Of a stretch of DNA of 64,000 bases, positions 29,679 to 37,570 are shown piece by piece. The notes beneath the pieces were generated by a model. It made no database searches. It had not been told where the DNA came from and saw nothing but the letters and a program-made list of their open reading frames with translations. The DNA comes from Phenylobacterium aquaticum (GTDB taxonomy: Bacteria > Pseudomonadota > Alphaproteobacteria > Caulobacterales > Caulobacteraceae). Positions within the stretch are counted from its first letter, which is position 1. Each line of letters opens with the position of its first letter. The DNA is taken from NCBI RefSeq assembly GCF_022695515.1, contig NZ_JALDPT010000001.1, positions 332,915 through 396,914 of the forward strand. The letters run 5' to 3'. The position numbers and the translations under genes were made by a program.

Positions 29679-30763
29679 TCATTTCAGACGGGCGGTGAAG
29701 AAGTCCGCGACGACGCGGTAGACCTCGCGCGCTTCCGGCAGTCGCTCATCATAGAAGAAGGCGTGGCGGCCGCCTCCCACACATGCAGCCGCGCGTCGAC
29801 GCCCTGGGCGACCAGCCGACTGTGGAGATTGACCGCGCTGCTCATGGCGAAATCCCGGGTTCCGGTGACGATGAGGGTGGGAGGAAAGGCCGCCAGCGTG
29901 GCGCGATCCGCCGCCGGGAAAGCGGCGGGATCCGACGGCGGGGCGCCGCGCATATAGCCCAGCGCCGGCGGTTCGGCGGTCCCCGGTTGCGGCGGCGGGC
30001 TGGGCGCCTCGCCGTCGCCGAGCAGCATGCCGATGATGCGGGAATCGCCGGGCATGGTCGGGTCGCCGCCGGCGCAGAAGACGCCCGCCGCGGCCGGCCT
30101 GGGCAGGCCGTGGTGTTGGAACCAGGCCAGGGACTGCGCCGTCAACAGCCCTCCCGCCGAACAGCCGAACATGCCGATGCGCCTGGCCGGAATGGTCTTG
30201 AGGATCGTCCGGTAGACCGCGGCCACATCTTCGGACGCGGCCGGATATTGCGCGGCCGGCGCCAATCGATAGTCGACGCTGATCACCCGCAGACCGGTCA
30301 GGGCGGCGATCGGTATGGATTCCAGCCCCCCACACTCGACGAAGCATCCGACGAAGCCGCCGCCGTGGAGATTGATGAGCAGCTTTCCGCGATTGGCCTT
30401 GGCCACGCCAGCGCGCGGCTCGTAGATCAGGACCGGCACGCCGCCGACCGTAGCCGGTGTGACCGTCACGGCGTAGGCCGCCTTGGTGCGCTCCAGCCGC
30501 GGTCCGAACAGCGCGGCGTTCAGGTCCGCGATCGAGCGTCCCTTCAAGGACCGTTCCGTCAGGATGTGCTCCACGCGCGACGCATTGCCTTCCGGGCTCA
30601 TCAGACCGCTGCTCGGGACTTCGATGGCCGGGATCGAGGTCGTTCCCGCAGGGCTGACCTCGACGGGCTGGCCGGCGAAGGCCGCCGGGACGCCGAGGCC
30701 TGCGACGGCGGACAGAAGGGCGACGGCGAGCCGCCGCAGGCCATGACGGGTTGCGCGGCTCAT
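29679..30763 (-). CDS. Secreted alpha/beta-hydrolase, hormone-sensitive-lipase type (one frameshift)
   Basis: About 361 residues when joined. Signal peptide to AFAG. HSL-family oxyanion motif in LLINLHGGGFVG, nucleophile Ser in GMFGCSAGGL and Asp in VTGTRDFAMSS. The catalytic histidine and the last helix appear only in a second frame (GRHAFFYDERLPEAREVY and VVADFFTARLK). The break is near 29764-29775, where one missing G within GAGGCGG would give VWEGGRHAF. It overlaps the symporter gene by four bases (ATGA). It is probably the last gene of the tartrate-dehydratase operon, cutting an ester before or during uptake. Confidence 0.83.
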
Positions 30764-32166
30764 CGGCCGACCTCCTGCTGTTCAACGGATTGGGCTTGCG
30801 ACCTGCCGCGGAGCACGCGGTCCGCGCCGAGAATGACGAAGGGCACGATCGCGGCGACATAGATGTTGTCGACGCCAAAGGGATTGCCGAGCAGATACCA
30901 GGCGGTGGTCGCAACCCCGCTGGCGATCAAGGCGGTCACGGCTGACCTGGGAGACCCCACCAGCGGAAGGAAGACGCCGATCAGGGCGACGATGGCGATC
31001 GACAGCCGCAGGGCGCGGGTGAAGAACGAGAGTTGCAGGATGTGCGGCGCGAAGAAGACGAACAGCAGCGGGGCCAGTCCCACCGCCAGCGCCACATAGC
31101 GGGTCGCCGTCAATTCCTGCTCCGGACCGGGCTTGCGCCAGGGCGCATAGAAGTCGCGCATGACGAGCGCCGTGGTGGCCAGCGCCACGGTGCTGACGCT
31201 GACCAGCACCGAGGCGACCAGCGACACCGTCACCACCGCCGCGAGGGGCGCGCCCATCTTGGAGATGAACACCGGCAGGGCGAACAGGCTGTCCATCTGG
31301 GGGAAGAGGTAGCGGGCGGCGACGCCGATGAAGGCGAGCGCGAAACCCAGCGGCAGGCAGAACAGCGCAGACAGGAGCACCGAGGTCCGGGCGGCGGCGG
31401 CGTCACGATTGGAGGCGATCGCCTGCACGATGTACTGGGTCGAGAAGATCGCCCCGACCGTGCCCACGATCCAGGCGAAGATGGTCGGCCCGCCCACGGC
31501 GCCGTCGATGGTGAAGTAGTGGGCCGGCAAGGCTTGGGTCATGGGCTGCAGGCCGCCGGTCAGATGCGCGGCGACGGCGACCAGGATGGCGATCCCGGCG
31601 AGCTTGATCAGGCTGTGCAGCACCGTGACATAGGCGATGCTCTTCAGGCCGCCGAAGACGTAATAGACCGCGCTGAAGGCGGCGATGACGAAGGCCGAGA
31701 CGGTGAGGTTGAGGTGCAGGGCGCTGCTGATCACCGCGGCGCCGCTGAGATAGTTACCCACGTTCACGAGCAGCAGGGCGTAGATCATGATGATCGACAC
31801 CACGATGCGGGTCCCATTGCCGAACCTCTGCTCGATCAGGCCCGAGATGGTGTGCTGGTTCGAATTGTAGATCTGACGGGCGAAGAACAGCCCCAGCAGC
31901 AGGAAGCCGACAGAGGCGGCGAGCACGGACCAGCCGGCTGCGACGCCCTTTTCGAAGGCCTCCTGCGCCGTCCCCACGGTGGACTTCGCCCCGATGAATT
32001 CGCTCATCAGCAGGACCGCGATCACCACGGCGGGCAAGGCGCGCGAGCCGACCATGAACTGCGCGTTGGTTCGGCTGCGCAGGACGATCGCCAAGATGCT
32101 GGTCAGCAGGATGTAGAGGGCGACCGATCCGATGATCGTCACGTCGCGCGCCAAGCCCGGATCCAT
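30760..32166 (-). CDS. Sodium:solute symporter (SSS family)
   Basis: 468 residues with about thirteen membrane helices. Family hallmarks are present in the core: the early helix MSEFIGAKSTVGTAQEA, then RFGNGTRIVVSIIMIYALL and VYYVFGGLKSIAYVTVLHS, which matches the VxGGLxAV-type segment of the family. It probably takes up a sugar acid or hydroxy acid with sodium. The ATG is preceded by GGGAGG and lies 54 bases after the dehydratase stop. Confidence 0.87.
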   Translation of the reverse strand: MDPGLARDVTIIGSVALYILLTSILAIVLRSRTNAQFMVGSRALPAVVIAVLLMSEFIGAKSTVGTAQEAFEKGVAAGWSVLAASVGFLLLGLFFARQIYNSNQHTISGLIEQRFGNGTRIVVSIIMIYALLLVNVGNYLSGAAVISSALHLNLTVSAFVIAAFSAVYYVFGGLKSIAYVTVLHSLIKLAGIAILVAVAAHLTGGLQPMTQALPAHYFTIDGAVGGPTIFAWIVGTVGAIFSTQYIVQAIASNRDAAAARTSVLLSALFCLPLGFALAFIGVAARYLFPQMDSLFALPVFISKMGAPLAAVVTVSLVASVLVSVSTVALATTALVMRDFYAPWRKPGPEQELTATRYVALAVGLAPLLFVFFAPHILQLSFFTRALRLSIAIVALIGVFLPLVGSPRSAVTALIASGVATTAWYLLGNPFGVDNIYVAAIVPFVILGADRVLRGRSQAQSVEQQEVGR

Positions 32167-32220
32167 GAAACCTCCCTGGGGTCGTCGACGCGTCGCCGCG
32201 TCGCGCCCTCGTCTTGTTGG

Positions 32221-33392
32221 TTATTCGGCCAGGTCGCGCATGACGCGGATCAGGTCCGTCTTGCCCTCGAAACCGATGCCCGGCAGGTCCGGCATGCGGA
32301 TGCGACCGGCCTCGACCTTCACCCCGTCCGGGAAGCCGCCATAGGGTTGGAAGAGGTCCGGGTAGCTCTCATTGCCGCCCAGCCCGAGGCCGGCGGCGAT
32401 GTTGAGGGACATCTGATGCCCGCCATGGGGAATGCACCGTGACGCCGACCACCCGGCGTTCTCCAGCACCTCCAGCGTCCGCATGTACTCGACCAGGCCG
32501 TAGGACAGGGCGCAGTCGAACTGCAGCCAGTCGCGGTCGGGTCGCATGCCGCCGTAGCGGATCAGGTTTCGGGCGTCCTGATGGCTGAACAGGTTCTCGC
32601 CGGTCGCCATGGCACCGGGGTAGAATTCCGCCAGCACCGACTGCAGGTGATAGTCGAGGGGATCGCCCGCCTCCTCGTACCAGAACAGCGGATAGTCGCG
32701 CAGGACCTTGGCGTATTCGATGGCGGTCAGGGTGTCGAAGCGGCCGTTGGCGTCCACGGCCAGCTGAGCGTCGGCGCCGATCTCGGCCAGGACCGATTCA
32801 ATGCGCCGGGCGTCGATGGCGAGACTCTCGCCGCCGATCTTCATCTTCACGACATTGTAGCCGCGGTCGATATAGCCGCGCATCTCGGCGCGCAGGGCGG
32901 TATCGTCCTTGCCCGGATAATAGTAGCCGCCGGCGCGTAGACGAAGACCTCGGGATTGGCCTCGCGCCCAGCCCGCTCGGCCAGCAGCCGGAACAGGGGC
33001 TTGCCGGCGATCTTGGCCACCGCGTCCCAGACCGCCATGTCGATGGTGCCGACCGCGACCGAACGCTCGCCGTGGCCGCCCGGCTTCTCGTTGGTCATCA
33101 GGGCTTTCCAGATCCGATGCGGATCCAGGTTCTCGCCGGTGTCGTCGAGCAGGCTTGCCGGATCGGCCTCGCGAATGCGGTCGGCGAAGCGCTCGCGGAT
33201 CAGACCGCCCTGGCCGTAGCGGCCGTTCGAGTTGAAGCCGTAGCCCACCACCCGGCGGCCATCGCGCACCACATTGGTGACCACCGCCACAAGGCTCGCG
33301 GTCATTTTGGAGAAGTCGATATAGGCGTTGCGGATGGGAGACGAGATCGGCTTCGTCACTTCGACGATGTCGATGATGCGAGGAGAGGTCAC
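32221..33392 (-). CDS. tarD: D-tartrate dehydratase TarD (enolase superfamily; one frameshift)
   Basis: Converts D-tartrate to oxaloacetate. The two halves match the characterised Bradyrhizobium enzyme nearly throughout: TKPISSPIRNAYIDFSKM, VGYGFNSNGRYGQGGLIRER, NEKPGGHGERSVAVGT, the catalytic lysine region YNVVKMKIGG, VDANGRFDTLTA, and the catalytic histidine in CIPHGGHQMSLN. The reading frame breaks at about 32929-32937. Restoring one base in TACGCGCCGGCGG gives YAAGGYYYPGKD, the family sequence at that point, and a 390-residue protein, the family length. This is the clearest case in the window of an artefactual break. Confidence 0.9.
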
Positions 33393-33426
33393 AGGTTATC
33401 CTTTGAGGTCTCGAAGACGGCGGCCG

Positions 33427-34119
33427 TCACAGGGAGGCGCCGCCGCAGATGAGCAGTTCCTGGCCGGTGATCGCCCCGGCTTCCGGCGACAGCAGGAACT
33501 CGGCGTAGGCGGCGATCTCCTCGGGCGCGATGTAGCGCCCGATCGGCGGGACCACTGGCGCGACCGTGCGGGTGGGGTCAGCCAGCATGGCGGTGGCGGT
33601 GGCCGCCGGCGCTATGACATTGGCCGTGATCCCGCGGGGGGCGAGCTCTATGGCCCAGGAGCGGACCAGGGCGGTGACAGCCGCCTTGCAGGCCGCATAC
33701 TGGCTCTTGCCCGCAGCCCCCGAGCTGGTGCGACTGCCGATCGCCACGAGCCGGCCGCCCGCGGACATGGCCGGGACCAGGCCCTGGGCCAGCAGCACCA
33801 GAGCGCGAACATGCACCGCCCACATGGCCTCGCCGTCGGCGGGGTCGAGGGCGACGAGATCGCCGGTCCGCATGAATCCCGCCGCGTGGATCAGCGCGTC
33901 GACGGGCGGGAGGCTGCGGGTGAAGGCCTGGATCTGGCCGGCGTCCGTCAGATCCAGGACCCGCTCGTCAAGCCCCGGCAAGGGGTCCGACGAGACGGCC
34001 AGGTCCAGACCGATGACCGACCAGCCCGCTCCGACCAGCCGACGCGCGATCGCCGCGCCGATGCCCGAGCGGGCGCCGGTGACCACGGCCGTGCGGGGTT
34101 CGGTCCTTGGGGCGGGCAT
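33427..34119 (-). CDS. SDR-family oxidoreductase
   Basis: 230 residues, classical short-chain dehydrogenase. The NAD(P)-binding glycine motif is TGARSGIG near the start, followed by HAAGF in place of NNAG and the active-site Tyr-x-x-x-Lys in YAACKAAV, with Ser in AIGSRTSS. The acidic end of the second strand (GLDLAV) suggests NAD(H). The substrate is unknown. By context it oxidises a hydroxy group on a sugar acid ahead of the aldolase-type step or of TarD. Confidence 0.86.
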   Translation of the reverse strand: MPAPRTEPRTAVVTGARSGIGAAIARRLVGAGWSVIGLDLAVSSDPLPGLDERVLDLTDAGQIQAFTRSLPPVDALIHAAGFMRTGDLVALDPADGEAMWAVHVRALVLLAQGLVPAMSAGGRLVAIGSRTSSGAAGKSQYAACKAAVTALVRSWAIELAPRGITANVIAPAATATAMLADPTRTVAPVVPPIGRYIAPEEIAAYAEFLLSPEAGAITGQELLICGGASL

Positions 34120-34123
34120 GGGC

Positions 34124-35068
34124 TCAGGCCGCGCTGCGCTGGGTGAGACCGGCGCTCACCACCGCAGCCTGGATCCGAGCCAGTTCGTCCGGCGAGGGGG
34201 CGATGGTCGGCGGCCGCACCGTCCCGCGATCGAGAATGCCGGCGGCGGCCATGGCCGCCTTCATGCAGGCGTGGGCCTCGCCCGTTGGCTCGCCGGCCCC
34301 ATAGACGGCCTCCTTCAGCGGATCGATCATGCCCTGCAGCCTCATCGCCTCGGCCAGGTCGCCCCGGGCCACGGCGTCGAGCAGGTCCTGGATCAGGTTC
34401 GGGATCAGGGAGGCGAATCCGACGAGCGCGCCATCGACGCCCTGGACCAGGGACGCCAGGAGGTACTCGTCGTGGCAGGTCAGCAGCGCCTTGTCCGGCG
34501 CGACCGCGCGGATCGCCTTCAGGTCGCGGGCGTACTTGTTCATCTCGCGGGTGCCGATCTTGAAGGCGTGGACGTGGTCCAGCCGCGCGAGCTCCGCCAA
34601 CAGTTCCGAGGAGAAGGAGGACCGGGTCCAGGCCGGATAGACGTGGACCACAAGCGGGAGCCGGGACGCCTCGCCGATCGCATTGAAATAGTCGAGCACG
34701 TGCTGGGGCCGGAACCCGAAGCGAAGCCAGTGGTGCGGCGGCATGATGTCGAGCGCCGACACGCCCGCCTGCTTGGCGAGCAGGGCCTGCTCGACGGCGT
34801 CGGTGATCCCTTCGCAGACGATCGAAGAGATGACCGGCACGCGGCCATCAACAGCCTCAACGGTGATCCGCGACACCTCCACCCGTTCGGCCGGCGTCAG
34901 GGAGAAGACCTCGCCGGTGTGCCCGTTGGTCATCAGGGCCTTGATGCCCCGCTGCGAGGCCAGCCAGCGCGCGAACCGCGTCAGGCCAGGGGCGTCGATG
35001 CTGAAGTCGTCGTTGAAGGGAACGGCGATCGCAGGGATCAGACCCTTGAGGTCGAGCGAGTGGGGCAC
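34124..35068 (-). CDS. DHDPS/NAL-family lyase (sugar-acid aldolase or dehydratase)
   Basis: 314 residues of the DapA-like Schiff-base family. Tyr lies in VHVYPAWTR, the Schiff-base lysine in HAFKIGTREMN, and the substrate loop is NGHTGEVFSLT in place of the GTTGE of true DapA. Biosynthetic DapA is unlikely given this loop and the catabolic setting. Keto-deoxy sugar-acid aldolase or deoxyglucarate dehydratase activity is more plausible. The next gene begins five bases beyond the stop, and the IclR gene lies 23 bases upstream. Confidence 0.85.
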   Translation of the reverse strand: MPHSLDLKGLIPAIAVPFNDDFSIDAPGLTRFARWLASQRGIKALMTNGHTGEVFSLTPAERVEVSRITVEAVDGRVPVISSIVCEGITDAVEQALLAKQAGVSALDIMPPHHWLRFGFRPQHVLDYFNAIGEASRLPLVVHVYPAWTRSSFSSELLAELARLDHVHAFKIGTREMNKYARDLKAIRAVAPDKALLTCHDEYLLASLVQGVDGALVGFASLIPNLIQDLLDAVARGDLAEAMRLQGMIDPLKEAVYGAGEPTGEAHACMKAAMAAAGILDRGTVRPPTIAPSPDELARIQAAVVSAGLTQRSAA

Positions 35069-35091
35069 GGGTGAGGACTCCTAACGGGGGT

Positions 35092-35895
35092 TCAGGTGAT
35101 AGATCGGTGCGCGGCCATGCCGCCCGCGGCGCGGAGCGCCTCGGAGAGACGGGCGGCCGCGTCGCAGGTGAGCGGGGCCGCTTCGTCGATGAACTCTTCA
35201 AGGGTGCGTCCGAAGGCGGGCGCGGCGGCGCTGATGGCGGCGATCGGCACGCCGTCGACATCGGTGATCGGCGCCGCGATGACCCTCAGGCCGGTCACTG
35301 TCTCCTGGTCGGAAATCGCGTAGCCGACATTGGCCGCATGCGCGGTCTTGGCCAGGATCTCATCGACGTCGACGATGGTCCGATCGGTCAGGCGGCGGGG
35401 CGGCGCGGATTCCAGAATGGCGCGCTGCGCCTCGGGCGGCATGCGCGACAGGATCGCCCGGCCGATGGCGGAGGAGAAGGCGGGGACCCGGTTGCCCACC
35501 CGGATATCGACCGCCAACCGCTCGAGGCCGGCCTGGATCCGCTCGATATAGACCACCTCGTGGCCATCCAGCACGCCGATGGAGGCCGCCTCGATCCGGT
35601 CGCTGATGATCGCGCGCAGAAAGGGTCGGCCCAGGCTTCGCAGGTCGGACCGGGCGATGGCGTTGAAGCCGAGCTCCAGGCATTTGAACGTGAGGCGGAA
35701 GCGCCGGGTGTCCTGGATGCGCTCCACATAGCCCAGCATGACCAGGGTGTTCAGCAGCCGGAAGGCGGTGGCGTTGTCGAGCTTGGCCGCCCGCGCGATG
35801 TCGGCCAACACCATCTCGCAGGAATCCGGTCCGAAGGCCTGAAGCACCGAGAAGGCCTTCACCACCGATTTCACAATGTTCTTCTCATCCACCAT
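35092..35895 (-). CDS. IclR-family transcriptional regulator
   Basis: 267 residues: an N-terminal winged helix (KSVVKAFSVLQAFG, DIARAAKLDNATAFRLLNTL) and the C-terminal IclR effector domain (RVPAFSSAIGRAILSRM, GYAISDQETVTGLRVIAAPI). Such regulators typically answer to small acids. It lies within the operon it presumably controls. The perfect palindrome ahead of the receptor gene (40495-40516) is a candidate binding site. Confidence 0.9.
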   Translation of the reverse strand: MVDEKNIVKSVVKAFSVLQAFGPDSCEMVLADIARAAKLDNATAFRLLNTLVMLGYVERIQDTRRFRLTFKCLELGFNAIARSDLRSLGRPFLRAIISDRIEAASIGVLDGHEVVYIERIQAGLERLAVDIRVGNRVPAFSSAIGRAILSRMPPEAQRAILESAPPRRLTDRTIVDVDEILAKTAHAANVGYAISDQETVTGLRVIAAPITDVDGVPIAAISAAAPAFGRTLEEFIDEAAPLTCDAAARLSEALRAAGGMAAHRSIT

Positions 35896-35962
35896 GGTCG
35901 CCCTCGATCCTCATGTCCGTCCGCCCCCTGGGAGCGTCGGAGCCTCTCCTGTGTCAGGGGCG

Positions 35963-37564
35963 CTATTTGGCGTGGTTTTCGAAGAAGTTGAAAATCTCTG
36001 GCAGGGCCCGGTCGTAGGCGCTGGAGTGGGTTCCGCCTGAGACTTCCAGATAGATCGGGCTGACGCCGGCCGCGCGAAGGGTCGCAAGGGAGGCGCGAAC
36101 CCGATCCAGCATGCCGAGTTCGTCGCGATCGCCGACCACGGCGAAGATGGGGGTCTTGGCCAGCCCCGGCGCATCTTCGGGCAGGACACCGCCATAGGCG
36201 CCCGGCGCGAGCGCCGCCCAGAGCTCCGGATGTTGTCCGCCGATCCACCATGTGCCGCCGCCGCCCATGGAATTGCCGGTCAGGTAGCGGCGGTGCGGAT
36301 CGATATTGTATTCCGCCTCCACCAGCTCGGTGACCCGCAGCACATCGAGCTCGCTGCGGTGCTTGCGTTCGTCCTGGTCGCCGGCGATCGCACGGCTGAA
36401 GCCGCGCTGCGAGCCGTAGGCGCTGTTCAGTCGGTAGCCGAGCGGCGCGACGACGACGAAGCCGTGGCGATCCGCCAGCTTCTGCATTTGAGCGTCATTG
36501 CGCCCCAGCATGTTGGTCTCATCGAGGTTGGCGCCGTGCAGCGCCACCACCAGCGGCCATTTGCGATCCGGGGTCCAGGCGCTGGGTGCGAACACCTGGT
36601 AGGGCACGAGTTCGCCAGTCTCGGCGAACCGGTAGGCGCGGTTCTGCAGCCCCTTGGCCTGCCAGACGTCGTCGCGCCCCGCCTTGAGGTCAGCGACGAT
36701 CTTCTGGGACCGGCTGATCGCGGCCGGGAAATCATAGGACACGATCTCACGCGCGCCGGCGTTGAGCGCCTTGGCCAGGGCGAAGGGATATTCCGCAATG
36801 GCCTTGGCCGGCTCATGTCCGCTGATCGACGCAAGGTCGGCTTTCAGCGCCGTGGCCCGCCGATCGAGATCGCGCACCAGATAAATGGGCTGGACCAGGC
36901 GGCCGGTCGTATTCGGCCCCGCGGAAATCGTGGCCACCAGCAGATAGGCGCCGTCCGGAGCGTCCTTCAGGGAGATCGGGATCGATTTCGGCGGCTGGGC
37001 GCCCAGCCGCCCGGTCGCAACGGTCCGGATGCGGGCGCCGAGCTTCGGCGTGGCGGAGGTCGTGGGCTCGCTGGAATAGAGATCGATCACATAGGTTGCG
37101 CCCCGCGCCGCCGCGGGGACGGGATAGGCCGCCTCGAAGGTCAGCGGATCGCCCTTCCCTGTCCAGACTGGGGCAGGCGACCGAAGCGCCAAGGCGCCGA
37201 GGAGCTCCTGTCCCGGCGTCCAGGCCTGGCCGGTCAGGAGGGCCACGGCGCGCCAGACGGTCCGGCGCGCCTCAGGGGGCTTTTCCCCTTCCGCCTGCCG
37301 ACTGAGCGCATCGACCTGGGCCGCGACCTCAGGCGAGACCCCCGGAGCGGCCCGCAGCTGGCTGACGGTCTGGGCCAGCACCGACATCGGCGGGCGGAAG
37401 GCCAGGCGCCAGGCCGCCGCCTGCTGCACCTGGGCCGCCTTGGCGGAAGTTTCGTAGTCCACCAGGGCGGACTGGGCCGTGGCCACCGTCGCCGTCGCAA
37501 GGACGGCGACGGCGACCAGGGCCGCGCCCGCTCTCCACCGGTGTATCAGCTGAGATCCGGACAT
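35963..37564 (-). CDS. Secreted alpha/beta-hydrolase with long N-terminal domain
   Basis: 533 residues. Signal peptide to about ATVATAQ, a helical and beta-sandwich N-part of roughly 300 residues that I do not recognise, then a catalytic domain with PLVVALHGANLDETNML (oxyanion side), nucleophile Ser in LTGNSMGGGGTWW and His in SGGTHSSAYDRAL. The layout resembles the PHB-depolymerase/feruloyl-esterase-like group rather than true prolyl oligopeptidases. It begins seven bases after the receptor stop, so it is likely to act in the periplasm on the receptor's cargo. Confidence 0.82.
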   Translation of the reverse strand: MSGSQLIHRWRAGAALVAVAVLATATVATAQSALVDYETSAKAAQVQQAAAWRLAFRPPMSVLAQTVSQLRAAPGVSPEVAAQVDALSRQAEGEKPPEARRTVWRAVALLTGQAWTPGQELLGALALRSPAPVWTGKGDPLTFEAAYPVPAAARGATYVIDLYSSEPTTSATPKLGARIRTVATGRLGAQPPKSIPISLKDAPDGAYLLVATISAGPNTTGRLVQPIYLVRDLDRRATALKADLASISGHEPAKAIAEYPFALAKALNAGAREIVSYDFPAAISRSQKIVADLKAGRDDVWQAKGLQNRAYRFAETGELVPYQVFAPSAWTPDRKWPLVVALHGANLDETNMLGRNDAQMQKLADRHGFVVVAPLGYRLNSAYGSQRGFSRAIAGDQDERKHRSELDVLRVTELVEAEYNIDPHRRYLTGNSMGGGGTWWIGGQHPELWAALAPGAYGGVLPEDAPGLAKTPIFAVVGDRDELGMLDRVRASLATLRAAGVSPIYLEVSGGTHSSAYDRALPEIFNFFENHAK

Positions 37565-37570
37565 GGCGGC

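Noticed and set aside
34124..35068. DHDPS-family gene as biosynthetic dapA.
   Set aside because: The substrate loop differs from DapA and the gene is inside a sugar-acid operon under an IclR regulator.
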